Source: Corynebacterium efficiens YS-314 (lineage in GTDB: Bacteria > Actinomycetota > Actinomycetes > Mycobacteriales > Mycobacteriaceae). From it: a stretch of DNA of 64,000 bases. The stretch's first letter is position 1. The number at the start of each line of letters is the position of its first letter. Both the position numbers and the translations under genes were made by a program. The DNA lies in NCBI RefSeq assembly GCF_000011305.1, contig NC_004369.1, positions 558,001 to 622,000 of the forward strand, given 5' to 3'. This document shows, piece by piece, positions 34,877 to 45,143 of this stretch. The notes below the pieces were generated by a model. It was given only the letters and a program-made list of their open reading frames with translations, ran no database searches and was not told the origin of the DNA.

Positions 34877-36794
34877 TGGCGGGGACCTCCTGCGGCTGGT
34901 TCGTCGGCTGTTCTGCATCCACGCCGTGGTGGTGGCTGTGCGCGCCGGGGCCCTCGACCACCGGGGTGGCGGACTCGTCGACGATGGTGACGGTGCCCTT
35001 GGTGCCGTCGACACGCAGCAGTTGGCCGGTGGTGATGGTGGTGGAGGCGGAACCGGTGCCGGTGACCGCGGGCAGACCGTACTCGCGGCAGACGATGGCG
35101 GCGTGGCTCATCATGCCGCCGATGTCGGTGACGGTGGCCTTGATCTTGCCGAAGATCGGGCCCCACGACGGTGCGGTGACCGGTGCGACCAAGATCTCGC
35201 CCTGCTGGATCTCGGAGAGATCATCGGCCTCCATGATCACGCGGGCGCGTCCCTCGACCAGTCCCGGGGAGGCGGCCATGCCCTTGAGCACACCCTCCTC
35301 CGCGTCCTCGTCGTTGCCGAGCCAGGACTGGACCTGCTCGGTGGTGATGCCCCACAGCATGCGGGTGAACGGTTCGGTGATGGTCTGCGGCGGGGTGTTC
35401 AGCGCCGGTGCCGGGCGTGCCGTCTTCAGCGCGGCGACGATCTTCTTGCGACGCTCGATCTCCTCCGGCCAGATCACGGTACCGATAGGACCACCCGGTG
35501 CGCCCACACCCCAGCCGGTGGCCAGGTCGAAGAGGACATCGCGGACCTCGGTGCGGTTGAGGTAGAGCATGTCATCCTCGTTCTCCCAGAAGCCGTAGCC
35601 CTGCAGGGTGCGGGAGAGTTCGCGGACCTTGCGCCAGAACACGGACATGGTCCAGTGCTCGATGTAGAAGTTGTGGTTCTCCACATAGGGGTAGGCGGTG
35701 GCGGCGAGCTGCCCCTTGGCATCGAACATGGCCAGCTGGTCACCGTCGAGGAGGTCGCGGTATTCGCTGACGATGCGGTCCTTCTCCGCGATGAGCTCCT
35801 CCTTCGGACGGGAGATGACCTGACCCTCATCCAGGCGGCGGATGTAGTCCGCGATGTAGCCCAGGGGCAGTTCCAGGTGCTCGATCCAGTACTTGTCATG
35901 GCCGTAGAAGCCGTTGCCCACGGTGAAGTTGAACCAGGGATCCTGGGCTTCCTTCCAGCGTGCGAGCCACTGGTCGCCGCCGGGTGCGGCACCGATCGCG
36001 GCGAGGGTGGCCTCCGGGTCATCGGGGTTGGCGAAGCGAGCCTGCAGACCGAGGTCGACGGCCAGCTGTGCCAGGGTCTTCAGCTCATCATCGGGGCGGA
36101 ACAGTTCCATGTCCACGCCCTGGACCATGGTGGCGATCGACTGGTCCGGGATGCCGGGGAAGATCTCCTTGCAGTAATTGAAGAAGTCCAGGTAGGCGAT
36201 GTAACCGAGGTTGAGGAACTCGAAGTGGTACTGCCAGTTCTGGTACGCCAGCTGGATCAGGCGGTCGTAGTTCTCCATGAGCACCTCGGTGCCGTCCTTG
36301 GCCTTGCCGGAGAGGATATCCTCCATCGGGACCATGTCCGGCAGTGGTTTGAACTCCAGGGACTCCAGCTCATTGATGGTGCCGAGCACGCGCTCCTTCC
36401 ACTCCGCCAGCTTGGTGTCCCAGTTCTGGAAGTAGTGGGTGATGCGCTCCTGGAAGTGCGGGATGCGCTCGGCGATCTGCTCCTCCGGCACCGGGATGGG
36501 GGACATGTAGAGGTATCCGAGATGCACACGGAACTCGATGCCGTTGGCGTTGGGGATCATGAGGTGGCGGGCGTTGTACTGGCCCAGGCACTTCACGGCG
36601 AATTCCCCGCCGATGGTCTCAAACGGCTTGAACACTGTCGGCCAGTGCTGCGAGTCGCAGAACCAGAACTTCTCGTTCTCCTGCTCCATCAGCTTGTCCT
36701 GGAACACCAGGTAGTACGGGTAGATCGATTCCCAGCCCTCGGCACCTGCGGGTACCGGAAGATCGGATGGCTTGCGGAAGGACTTGTTGCCCAT
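34869..36794 (-). CDS. creH: CreH, phosphotransfer subunit of 4-methylbenzyl phosphate synthase
   Basis: 641 residues. The C-terminal part carries the PEP-synthase/PPDK mobile phosphohistidine domain, with His564 in GGMMSHAAIVCREYG. The large N-terminal part (to about 480) is rich in aromatic residues and resembles the phenol-binding subunit of phenylphosphate synthase rather than a PEP-binding domain. With CreI it phosphorylates the hydroxyl of 4-cresol, the step that makes the methyl group accessible to the P450. It lies 71 nt after creI. Confidence 0.87.
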   Translation of the reverse strand: MGNKSFRKPSDLPVPAGAEGWESIYPYYLVFQDKLMEQENEKFWFCDSQHWPTVFKPFETIGGEFAVKCLGQYNARHLMIPNANGIEFRVHLGYLYMSPIPVPEEQIAERIPHFQERITHYFQNWDTKLAEWKERVLGTINELESLEFKPLPDMVPMEDILSGKAKDGTEVLMENYDRLIQLAYQNWQYHFEFLNLGYIAYLDFFNYCKEIFPGIPDQSIATMVQGVDMELFRPDDELKTLAQLAVDLGLQARFANPDDPEATLAAIGAAPGGDQWLARWKEAQDPWFNFTVGNGFYGHDKYWIEHLELPLGYIADYIRRLDEGQVISRPKEELIAEKDRIVSEYRDLLDGDQLAMFDAKGQLAATAYPYVENHNFYIEHWTMSVFWRKVRELSRTLQGYGFWENEDDMLYLNRTEVRDVLFDLATGWGVGAPGGPIGTVIWPEEIERRKKIVAALKTARPAPALNTPPQTITEPFTRMLWGITTEQVQSWLGNDEDAEEGVLKGMAASPGLVEGRARVIMEADDLSEIQQGEILVAPVTAPSWGPIFGKIKATVTDIGGMMSHAAIVCREYGLPAVTGTGSASTTITTGQLLRVDGTKGTVTIVDESATPVVEGPGAHSHHHGVDAEQPTNQPQEVPANV

Positions 36795-36865
36795 GATGAG
36801 ACTCCTGAAAAAGATGCTTTTCGACGAAAAGATGATCGCCGAGGTGGTCTATGAAAGGGGGGAAC

Positions 36866-37963
36866 TTATTTCGCGCCGCTCATTGCGGCGGTGATCGAGC
36901 TGAAATCAAAGGCACCTGCGGTGGGTGCGGCTGCTGCGGGGGTGGGGGTGTCCTTCTTCACGCCGTTGGAGTGGATGGTCTCCGGGCGGGACTGCAGGAG
37001 TAGGAGGTTCTCGCCGTCGGGGAGGTCGGCGTCCAGTGCCCACTCGATATCCTGCGGGCACTTGTAGTGCTTCTCCGCACGCTTGGCCATGATGGCGACG
37101 GCCTCGAGTTCGGCATCGGTGAGGCTGCGGGTGGAGCGGCGGTCCGGGTCGACCTCCCGCTCGATGAGCGTGCCGGCCTCGGGGTCGGGGACCAGCTCGG
37201 CGTGCTTGTCACCGATGTGCTCGGACACCACCTGGAGGGTGATCTTGTCCAGCAGGATGTTGTCCGGGGTGACCTCACCGGAGACGACCATCTCACCGAC
37301 ACCCCAGGAGGAGTCGATGGTGAGCTTGGAGCGGTCACCGTTGGAGGGGTTCATGGTGATGGCCACACCGGCGACGCGGGCGTTGACCATCTTCTGCACC
37401 ACCACGGCCATGGACAGGCCCTCGTTGGGGATGTTGTTCTTGATGCGGTAGATGATGGCGCGGGAGGTGAACAGGGAGGCCCAGCACTTGCGGATGTGCT
37501 CGGTGACGGCCGCCAGACCGATCTGCCAGAGGTAGGTGTCCTGCTGGCCGGCGAAGGAGGCGTCCGGGAGGTCCTCGGCGGTGGCGGAGGACCGCACCGC
37601 GACCGGGACATCCCCGCCGCACCTGGCCATGAGCTCGCGGTAGGCGTCGTGGACCGCATTGCGGGCGACGAGTGGCACCGGGCGGCTGCACAGCTCATCG
37701 CGGATGAGGGCGGAGACCCGGTCGACCTCGGTGACATCCTCAGGGTCGAGGTCGCTGAGGTACTTCTCGATATCCGCGGCCACCCCGGCCTCGCGGATGA
37801 ACTCATCGAAACAGGCGGTGGTGACCACGAAACCCGGGGGCACCGGCATGTCGGCCTCGGTCATGGACACCAGGGAGGCGCCCTTGCCGCCGAGGACCTC
37901 CAGCAGGGGAGGCAGCCCTTCGTCGAAACGCTGCACGAACGGGATGTTGAGACTGTTGGTCAT
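36866..37963 (-). CDS. creI: CreI, ATP-binding subunit of 4-methylbenzyl phosphate synthase
   Basis: 365 residues matching the N-terminal ATP-grasp-like domain of PEP synthase/PPDK. Visible are LGGKGASLVSMTEADMPVPP, VAVRSSATAEDLPDASFAGQ and the C-terminal DIEWALD...LLLLQSRPET. It takes phosphate from ATP and passes it to the histidine of CreH. Splitting the PEP-synthase architecture between two proteins is also seen in phenylphosphate synthase. An Ala/Pro/Thr-rich tail follows residue 335. Confidence 0.88.
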   Translation of the reverse strand: MTNSLNIPFVQRFDEGLPPLLEVLGGKGASLVSMTEADMPVPPGFVVTTACFDEFIREAGVAADIEKYLSDLDPEDVTEVDRVSALIRDELCSRPVPLVARNAVHDAYRELMARCGGDVPVAVRSSATAEDLPDASFAGQQDTYLWQIGLAAVTEHIRKCWASLFTSRAIIYRIKNNIPNEGLSMAVVVQKMVNARVAGVAITMNPSNGDRSKLTIDSSWGVGEMVVSGEVTPDNILLDKITLQVVSEHIGDKHAELVPDPEAGTLIEREVDPDRRSTRSLTDAELEAVAIMAKRAEKHYKCPQDIEWALDADLPDGENLLLLQSRPETIHSNGVKKDTPTPAAAAPTAGAFDFSSITAAMSGAK

Positions 37964-38006
37964 GATGTTTTCCTTTAACTCTGGTGGGGCCTGTTAGTTG
38001 GACCTG

Positions 38007-39323
38007 CTAGTTGGACCAGGTCACCGGGACGGAGACGGGGACACGGAAGGAGAGGTTCTCACGGAACTCCACCGACTGGTCATCGGCGAGTTCGAGGGAG
38101 GGGACGAGGCGGGTGGCCTCCTCGAGGCAGATCTTCGCCTGCAGCTTGGCCAGCATGTTGCCCAGGCAGTAGTGGATGCCGAAACCGAAGGAGAGGTGTT
38201 CGCGGGCGTTGGGGCGGGTGATGTCGAAGGTCTCGCCGTCGTCGAAACGCGCCTCATCCCGGTTGGCTGAACCCATCAGCAACAGGACGCCATCGCCCTT
38301 CTTGATGGGCTGGCCACCGATCTCGGTGTCCCTGAGCGCCTTGCGACGCCACCCCACGATGGACCCGGAGTAGCGCAGCACCTCGTCGATCGCGGCCGGG
38401 ATCTTCTTCGGATCCTCGATGAGTGCCTCCCACTGGTCGCGGTGGGCCAGCAGGACCCGGAAGCAGTTGGAGATCAGCGTGGTGGTGGTCTCATGCCCGG
38501 CGAAGAGCAGGGAGTACAGCAGCGAGGCGATCTCGTGGTCGGTGATCTCCTGGCCGGACTCCTGGGCGCGGACGAGATCCGCGGTGAGGTTGTCGCCACC
38601 GTTGGCGTGGGCGTCGGCCACCATGCGCTGGCACTCCTGCCAGTACTCCACGAGGTTGTGGGCGTGGGGGATCTGCTCCTCATCGCTGAGGTCACCCCAG
38701 GTCATCGCGGCGCGGGAATCGGACCAGCGCTTGTAGGTGTCCACCATGGACACATCCGCGCCGATGAGGGTGAGGATGGTGATGGTGGGGATGTCATAGG
38801 CCAGGGCCGGGACGATATCGGCCGGGGCGCCCTGCTTGAGCATGGTCTCCAGGCGGGCGACCACGTTGGCGCGGATGTCCGGCTCCAGGGCCTTGTACCG
38901 GCGCGGGGTGAAGGCCTTCTGGGCGATCGCACGGATACGGGTATGCTCCGGGGGGATACGGGCGGAGAGACCGGAGTAGGCGGTGAAGCCACCTTCCTCC
39001 ATGATCTTCGTTGCCTGCGGGCCACGTTTGCGCACCGGGGCCTGGGCGTTTTCGGAGGAGAAGGTCTCCCAGTCATCAAAGGTGGCCTTGATGTCGTCAT
39101 AACGGGTGACTACCCAGTAGCCGATGCGCTCATCGAACATCACCGGCTCCTCCCGGCGCAGCTCCTCATAGGCGGGGAAGGGGTTGGTCATGTTGAAGGG
39201 CTCATAACCGTGGTGGCTGGTGCCCGGGGTGCCCGTCGCGTCGGGGTTGCCGTGGCCGTAGGGGCAGCCGCCGGAGGTGGTCTCTGGTGCGGTGGACAGT
39301 GCGGTGGTCGAGTCGGAAGTCAT
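38007..39323 (-). CDS. creJ: Cytochrome P450 CreJ
   Basis: 438 residues. The haem ligand is Cys386 (FGFGIHYCLGN), the oxygen-binding motif is AGHETTT (about 275), and the K-helix ExxR is EVLR (314-317). It hydroxylates the methyl group of phosphorylated 4-cresol, with electrons from CreE-CreF. I chose the ATG at 39323 for its ACAGGAGATGAC site; the open frame runs 23 codons further. It is the first gene of the operon, about 200 bp from creR. Confidence 0.92.
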   Translation of the reverse strand: MTSDSTTALSTAPETTSGGCPYGHGNPDATGTPGTSHHGYEPFNMTNPFPAYEELRREEPVMFDERIGYWVVTRYDDIKATFDDWETFSSENAQAPVRKRGPQATKIMEEGGFTAYSGLSARIPPEHTRIRAIAQKAFTPRRYKALEPDIRANVVARLETMLKQGAPADIVPALAYDIPTITILTLIGADVSMVDTYKRWSDSRAAMTWGDLSDEEQIPHAHNLVEYWQECQRMVADAHANGGDNLTADLVRAQESGQEITDHEIASLLYSLLFAGHETTTTLISNCFRVLLAHRDQWEALIEDPKKIPAAIDEVLRYSGSIVGWRRKALRDTEIGGQPIKKGDGVLLLMGSANRDEARFDDGETFDITRPNAREHLSFGFGIHYCLGNMLAKLQAKICLEEATRLVPSLELADDQSVEFRENLSFRVPVSVPVTWSN

Positions 39324-39522
39324 GTCATCTCCTGTCAGAATCCCGGTGGCGCGGTGGTAGCTACCGCACCGGGTTTCCATGTTGTGAATCACTCTCGGTT
39401 CAACATCGTGATTGGTGTCACTCTGTGTTGTTGACCAATTGTGCGCCCGGGGGAGATGAAAGCCTATTCAGATTTCCACTCAGTGGAATCGAGATGGATC
39501 GGGGCAGGTGGGAGGCGGTGTC

Positions 39523-40329
39523 TCACCTCCCGTTTTTCCGGGAATCCTTCCGGGTGGAAGCCAGAAGTGTATCCAGGGGGATGTGTGCCGTCGCCCTGTT
39601 GATGCGTTGGCTGGTTGCCTGGAGGACGGGCAGGAAACGCTCCATGTTCGCCGACTGCGAGGTGGCCACCACCACGCCCAGGCCGGCCCCGAGCCTGCCG
39701 GTGTGCCACACCGGCACCGCGATGGAGGTCGCCCCGATCCGCTGCTCATCCACTGAGATGGAATAACCCCGGGCCTTGATCTCGCGGAGGTCTTCGGCCA
39801 GCACGCCGGGGTCCGTGATGGACCGCTCGGTGGCGGCCTCCAGGGGGAGTTTGAGGTATGCCTCCCGCACCCAGGGTTCCTCGAAGGCGAGCAGCACCTT
39901 GCCCACCGCGGTGGAACTCAACGGCAGACGTCCGCCCACGCGGGAGGAGCGTGGCACCTTCTTGGATCCGTAGACGCGCTCGATCAGTAGTGCCTCATTG
40001 TTGTCCCTGACCACCAGCTGCGAGGTCTCCCCGGTGAAGGAGTAGAGATCCTGCACAAACGGTTTGGCGGTATCGCGCAACTGTCGGCCGGTGTTCTGTG
40101 CCAGCTCCCAGATACGCAGACCCAGCTGGTACCGCCCATCCGACTTCCGGGTGAGCAGACCGCCCTCGGTGAGTTCATTGACCAGGCGGTGGGTGGTGCT
40201 GGGTGGGAGATCCGCCAGTTCCGCGATCTCCGTCAGTCCCAGTGGCCGGGTGGATTTCTCGAAGGCTCCCAGGACGGCGATCACCTTCGATGTCACCGTC
40301 CTGCCCGGTGTTCGGTTACCTCCTGCCAT
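39523..40329 (-). CDS. creR: IclR-family transcriptional regulator of the cre cluster
   Basis: 268 residues. The N-terminal winged helix-turn-helix (LGLTEIAELADLPPSTTHRL) is about residues 30-65, and the C-terminal ligand domain contains the IclR signature around LPLSSTAVGKVLLAFEE and SISVDEQRIGATSIAVPV. It lies upstream of, and in the same direction as, creJ. The spacer contains no clear terminator but several short repeats (TTGTGAATCACTC). It probably controls the cre operon in response to a pathway aromatic. Its start has an AGGAGAGGAG site. Confidence 0.88.
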   Translation of the reverse strand: MAGGNRTPGRTVTSKVIAVLGAFEKSTRPLGLTEIAELADLPPSTTHRLVNELTEGGLLTRKSDGRYQLGLRIWELAQNTGRQLRDTAKPFVQDLYSFTGETSQLVVRDNNEALLIERVYGSKKVPRSSRVGGRLPLSSTAVGKVLLAFEEPWVREAYLKLPLEAATERSITDPGVLAEDLREIKARGYSISVDEQRIGATSIAVPVWHTGRLGAGLGVVVATSQSANMERFLPVLQATSQRINRATAHIPLDTLLASTRKDSRKNGR

Positions 40330-40620
40330 GGGGTGGGCTCCTCTCCTGATGGGGTTGATGCATGTCATTCAACAACCCGGTAATTATTCATCCGTGGCGT
40401 CCGGCGGTCGGTGCCGGGCGGAAGGCACCTGCGGGATGAGGTATGACACACCCAACAATCGTGCTGTTCAAATGCCGGAAACGAAAGGGTGCTGGTAGGG
40501 TGAAAAAGTCAATCATGCCCAATTTGCTATTGGGGTAGGACCAGAAACACATTATCCCGCTGCTTATCGGACATTTTCCCATAGATGATCCGCTGGGCGG
40601 TATGGGATCCAGGAGGATAC
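40330..40620 (+). promoter_or_regulatory. Divergent promoter region of creR and secY
   Basis: About 290 bp without a gene. A perfect AGGAGG sits just before the secY GTG. TTGCTATTGGGGTAGGACC (about 40522) is AT-richer and could hold the secY -10. The creR promoter must also lie here. Neither could be assigned confidently. Confidence 0.4.
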
Positions 40621-41943
40621 GTGTCCGCCATTATCCAGGCATTCAAGGACGCCGATCTACGCAAGAAGATACTTTTTACCATTGCGATGATCGTTTTGTA
40701 CCGCATCGGTGCTCAGATCCCGTCACCGGGAGTTGATTACGCATCCATCAGCGGACGCTTGCGCGACCTGACTCAGGATCAGTCGAGCGTCTATTCACTG
40801 ATCAACCTCTTCTCCGGTGGTGCGCTGCTGCAGCTGTCCATCTTCGCCATCGGCATCATGCCGTTCATCACGGCGTCGATCATCGTTCAGCTGCTGACCG
40901 TGGTCATTCCCCACTTCGAGCAGTTGAAGAAGGAGGGGCAGTCCGGTCAGACGAAGATGACGCAGTACACCAGGTACCTCACCCTGGCGCTGGCGCTGCT
41001 GCAGTCCGCCGGCATCGTGGCACTCGCGGACCGCGAGCAGCTGCTCGGTGCGGGTATCCGGGTGCTCAACGAGGACCGTGATTTCTTCGATCTGCTCATC
41101 CTGGTCATCACCATGACCGCCGGTGCGATCCTGGTGATGTGGCTCGGTGAGCTGATCACGGAGAAGGGTGTGGGCAACGGTATGTCCCTGCTCATCTTCG
41201 CCGGTATCGCCACCCGACTGCCCACCGATGGCATGAACATCCTCGGCAACTCCGGTGGTGTGGTCTTCGCGGTGGTCCTGGTCTCCGTGCTGATCCTGGT
41301 CATCGGTGTCGTGTTCGTCGAGCAGGGTCAGCGTCGCATCCCGGTCCAGTACGCCAAGCGCATGGTCGGTCGTCGCCAGTACGGCGGTTCCTCCACCTAC
41401 CTGCCGCTGAAGGTCAACCAGGCCGGCGTCATCCCCGTGATCTTCGCGTCCTCGCTGATCTACATGCCGGTGCTGATCACACAGATCGTCAACTCGGGTT
41501 CCCTCGAGGTCACTGACAACTGGTGGCAGCGCAATGTGATCGCGCATCTGCAGACCCCGTCCTCCTGGCAGTACATCGTGTTGTACTTCGCCCTGACAAT
41601 CTTCTTCTCCTACTTCTACGTCTCCGTCCAGTACGACCCGGCGGACCAGGCGGAGAACATGAAGAAGTACGGTGGTTTCATCCCGGGCATCCGCCCTGGA
41701 CGCCCCACCGCCCAGTACCTCGGTTACGTCATGAACCGTCTGCTCTTCGTCGGTTCGCTGTACCTGGCGCTCATCGCTGTGCTGCCCAATATTATGCTGG
41801 ATCTTGGCGTTGACGCCGGTTCGGCCGGTGCCACCCCATTCGGTGGAACCGCAATCCTGATTCTCGTCTCTGTTGCACTGACCACGGTCAAGCAGATCGA
41901 GAGCCAGCTCCTGCAAAGCAACTACGAAGGACTTCTGAAATAA
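40621..41943 (+). CDS. secY: Preprotein translocase subunit SecY
   Basis: 440 residues with ten hydrophobic segments. The plug and early signature are visible ([30 protein letters not shown]), and the C-terminal NNxG-type region is intact. It is the central channel of the Sec translocon. It starts at GTG with AGGAGGATAC upstream, 12 codons inside a longer frame. The TAATG overlap with adk shows coupling. Confidence 0.96.
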
Positions 41944-42488
41944 TGCGACTCGTTCTCCTTGGTCCCCCCGGTGCCGGCAAGGGCACCCAGGCAGCCATCC
42001 TCTCTGAGAAGCTCGGTATCCCCCACATCTCCACCGGAGACCTGTTCCGCGCCAATATCGGCGAGGGCACCCCGCTTGGCATCGAGGCCAAGCAGTACAT
42101 CGATGCCGGCAAGCTGGTGCCCACCGATGTCACCGCCCGCATGGTGCAGTCCCGTCTGGCCGAGGCCGACGCCGCCGAGGGTTTCCTCCTGGACGGCTTC
42201 CCCCGCACCGTTGAGCAGGCCGATATCCTGGCTGATCTCCTCGACAAGGCCGGTAACCCACTTGACGGTGTCATTAACTACCAGGTCTCCGAGGATGTCG
42301 TTGTCGAGCGCATGCTCTCCCGTGGTCGCGCCGACGACAATGAGGAGACCATCCGCACCCGTCTCGGTGTCTACCGCGATGAAACCGCCCCGCTGATCAG
42401 CCACTACGGTGACAAGATCATCAACATCGAGGCTGAGGGGTCCGTTGAGGACATCAACGCCCGCACCCTCGAGGCACTGGGTAAGTAG
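41943..42488 (+). CDS. adk: Adenylate kinase
   Basis: 181 residues, the short form without a zinc LID domain. The P-loop is [10 protein letters not shown] (about 7-16), and LDGFPRT is the AMP-binding signature. It interconverts ATP, ADP and AMP. It follows secY as in most bacteria, and a terminator lies downstream. Confidence 0.96.
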
Positions 42489-42553
42489 ACCCCAGTTCCC
42501 AGGCATCAGTTCTGAGGACCCATTTGATTAAGCAGGCCTGAAGGACGCAGAAT

Positions 42554-42595
42554 TGGCCGGTATCCGCATTCACTGCGGGGACCGGCCATTTGTGT
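42554..42595 (+). terminator. Rho-independent terminator after adk
   Basis: TGGCCGGT / ACCGGCCA outer stem with an inner CCGCA/TGCGG stem, followed by TTTGTGTTG. It lies between adk and map, so map probably has its own promoter as well. Confidence 0.8.
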
Positions 42596-42661
42596 TGTGC
42601 AGTTGCGTGTATGCCGCAGGGCCGTTCCAATCCTTCAGTTATCTACCCAGAGAGGATCCCC

Positions 42662-43456
42662 ATGGGTTTCCGTTCCAAGAAGCGCGTCATCGCCGCCAAA
42701 ACCCCCGGTGAGCTCGACGCAATGCAGGCGGCCGGCGAGATCGTCGGCCGTGCACTCCAGGCGGTCAAGGCGGAAGCCCGCGTCGGCATGACCACCCACG
42801 ACCTCGACCAGATCGCCGAGACCGTCATCCGTGAGGCCGGCGCCATCCCCACGTTCCTGGGGTACCAGGGTTTCCCCGCGTCGATCTGCACCTCGGTCAA
42901 CGAGGTCATCGTCCACGGCATCCCGTCGAAGGATGTGGTCCTGGAGGACGGCGACCTGGTATCCGTCGACTGCGGTGCGACCTTCGAGGGATGGGTGGGC
43001 GACTCGGCGTGGTCCTTCGGCATCGGGGAGCTTGACGACGATGTCATCGCGCTCAACAACGCCACCGAATGGGTCCTGATGGAAGGCCTCCAGGCGATGG
43101 TGCCCGGCAACCGACTCACCGATGTCTCCAACGCGCTGGAGAGGGCCACCCGCCGGGCGGAGCAGAAATTCGGGGTGCACCTGGGCATCGTCGACGGCTA
43201 TGGCGGCCACGGTATCGGCCGCACCATGCATGAGGATCCCTACCTGGCCAACGAGGGTAAACCCAACCGCGGGCCGATGATCCAGGAAGGGTCGGTGCTG
43301 GCCATCGAACCGATGCTCACCCTCGGCACCACGGATTCCGCGGTGCTGGAGGATGACTGGACCGTGGTCACCCTGGATGGCTCCTATGCCGCTCACTGGG
43401 AGCACACCGTCGCAGCCACCGCCGCCGGCCCGAGGATCCTCACCCCGCGCCGGTAA
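42662..43456 (+). CDS. map: Methionine aminopeptidase, type I
   Basis: 264 residues. The metal ligands are visible: two Asp in [18 protein letters not shown], His in [13 protein letters not shown], Glu in AIEPMLTLG and Glu in HWEHTVA. It removes the initiator methionine from nascent proteins. The ATG at 42662 with GAGAGGATCCCC is preferred over upstream in-frame starts. Confidence 0.95.
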   Translation: MGFRSKKRVIAAKTPGELDAMQAAGEIVGRALQAVKAEARVGMTTHDLDQIAETVIREAGAIPTFLGYQGFPASICTSVNEVIVHGIPSKDVVLEDGDLVSVDCGATFEGWVGDSAWSFGIGELDDDVIALNNATEWVLMEGLQAMVPGNRLTDVSNALERATRRAEQKFGVHLGIVDGYGGHGIGRTMHEDPYLANEGKPNRGPMIQEGSVLAIEPMLTLGTTDSAVLEDDWTVVTLDGSYAAHWEHTVAATAAGPRILTPRR

Positions 43457-43632
43457 TACCACCGACATCGTGGGCCCCGCCGCAACGGGGGTACCATCAG
43501 TTTCACGGGTGTGATGCTTGATCCTTCATGCAATGGTTTGTTGGCCGGTGAAACCTGAGGGCGGGTGTGGAGGGAGTATTTTATTCTCCGTGTTCCTCCA
43601 GTATGTTCGCATTTGCTTATATACTCTTTCAC

Positions 43633-44403
43633 ATGCAGAACTCATCCCGCACCCGCACCAACAAGCCCGCCAAGCGGGTGGTGGTCGCCCTCATCAGCGC
43701 CATCGCCGCAACCGCCTCCGTCCTCGGTGCACCGGCCACAGCCTCGGCCCAGGACTTTGCAGCGGGAAGCGCGGAACTGAACGCCCAGATCACCGATTCC
43801 ATCGCCCAGATCACCACTGATACCCGTGAAGGGGCCTGGGTGACTCGCAACAATATCCACGCCCAGGTTGATCCACTCGGACCTTCCGGTCTGGCTATCA
43901 AGAATGCTGTCGACGGTGCCGTCAACAGCGTCTTCCCTGGCCTGATCCAGGAGAAGCTCGCCGCTGAGCAGGCAGCCCGCGCCGCGCAGGCCGAGGCGCA
44001 GGCGGCCGCACAGGCAGCTGCCGAGCGTGCCGCCGCGGCCGCCCGTTTTGATCGTGGCTCCTGCCCGCCGGCAGCCGACGTGTGCGTTGACCTCGACGGG
44101 GGTCGCTCCTGGCTGCAGGAGAACGGCCAGGTTGTCTACGGTGCTGTCCCGGTGTCCTCCGGTGGCATCGGCCAGGAGACCCCGCGTGGCACCTTCTACA
44201 TCAACCGCAAGGTCAAGGATGAGATCTCTTACGAGTTCGGCAACGCACCGATGCCCTACGCGATGTACTTCACCTACAACGGCCACGCCTTCCACCAGGG
44301 CAACGTGGCCCGCACCTCCGCCGGTTGTGTCCGCCTGAACCCGCAGGACGCCATCCACTACTTCAACAATGTCGGCATCGGCGACATGGTCTACATCTAC
44401 TAA
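43633..44403 (+). CDS. Secreted L,D-transpeptidase (YkuD domain)
   Basis: 256 residues. Signal peptide to about residue 40 (TASAQ). An Ala/Glu/Gln-rich helical segment (about 107-137) acts as a spacer. The C-terminal YkuD domain (about 148-256) carries His221 (FHQGN) and catalytic Cys232 (TSAGCVRL). It would form or exchange 3-3 peptide cross-links or attach proteins to peptidoglycan outside the membrane. A longer upstream frame lacks a signal-peptide-like start. A terminator follows. Confidence 0.88.
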   Translation: MQNSSRTRTNKPAKRVVVALISAIAATASVLGAPATASAQDFAAGSAELNAQITDSIAQITTDTREGAWVTRNNIHAQVDPLGPSGLAIKNAVDGAVNSVFPGLIQEKLAAEQAARAAQAEAQAAAQAAAERAAAAARFDRGSCPPAADVCVDLDGGRSWLQENGQVVYGAVPVSSGGIGQETPRGTFYINRKVKDEISYEFGNAPMPYAMYFTYNGHAFHQGNVARTSAGCVRLNPQDAIHYFNNVGIGDMVYIY

Positions 44404-44739
44404 TCCGGTACACATCCCGGGGGTCGACAGGGGGAGGCATCAGACACAGATTCTGATGCCCCCTTTCGTTCTGCCGGGGATCAGCCGCGGTGCCGGAGGG
44501 ATAGATTCACGGCGGGATGCGAGGGAGTGGCTGGTCGGTGCTGGTAGCTGCCGGTAGGTCAGTTTGAGGGGAAACAGCCCAGGGGTCCACGTTGTCAGAT
44601 GAGCTGTTGTTTGGTATTTAGCACATGGACGTGTAATCTTAATCGACGGTGTATACGCATCATGTGTGCATGCCGCAATTTGCAGTGGAAAAACTTGAAG
44701 GGGCCGGACGAAAGTCATAGCCCTGGGAATGTGGAGGAT
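44404..44739 (+). promoter_or_regulatory. Terminator and promoter region upstream of infA
   Basis: The first part holds the terminator of the L,D-transpeptidase gene. The remainder, AT-richer around 44610-44660 (GTTTGGTATTTAGCACATGG, then GTAATCTTAATC), is the likely promoter and leader of infA. GTGGAGGAT lies directly before its ATG. No gene was found here. Confidence 0.5.
44435..44467 (+). terminator. Rho-independent terminator after the L,D-transpeptidase gene
   Basis: GGCATCAG / CTGATGCC stem with a 9-nt loop, followed by CCCTTTCGTT. Confidence 0.8.
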
Positions 44740-44958
44740 ATGGCTAAGGAAGGCGCTATTGAGGTTGAGGGTCGCGTTGTCGAACCTCTCCCGAATGCAA
44801 TGTTCCGTGTCGAGCTCGACAACGGACACAAGGTTCTCGCCCACATCAGTGGAAAGATGCGCCAGCACTACATCCGTATCCTTCCCGAGGACCGCGTTGT
44901 TGTAGAGCTGTCGCCCTACGACCTCACCCGCGGTCGCATCGTTTACCGCTACAAGTAG
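44740..44958 (+). CDS. infA: Translation initiation factor IF-1
   Basis: 72 residues, the normal length, with an OB fold: [20 protein letters not shown], then [20 protein letters not shown]. The ATG at 44740 matches the universal IF-1 start; the frame open upstream is ignored. It binds the 30S A site during initiation. About 185 bp separate it from rpsM. Confidence 0.97.
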   Translation: MAKEGAIEVEGRVVEPLPNAMFRVELDNGHKVLAHISGKMRQHYIRILPEDRVVVELSPYDLTRGRIVYRYK

Positions 44959-45143
44959 ACCTCTGAGCCTCCGTATTTCAGGGCGCAGGCGGGACATCCG
45001 TCTGCGCTGACTCACCTCCAGGTATCGATGGCTGGAGCCTCGCAAATCACAACCCACATCCCGGTTTCCGTCCGGGGAAAGCGTTGTTTGGCGTGGACGA
45101 GTACGGAGAAAACCATCGCAACAACCGGAAAGGTAACTGCCAT

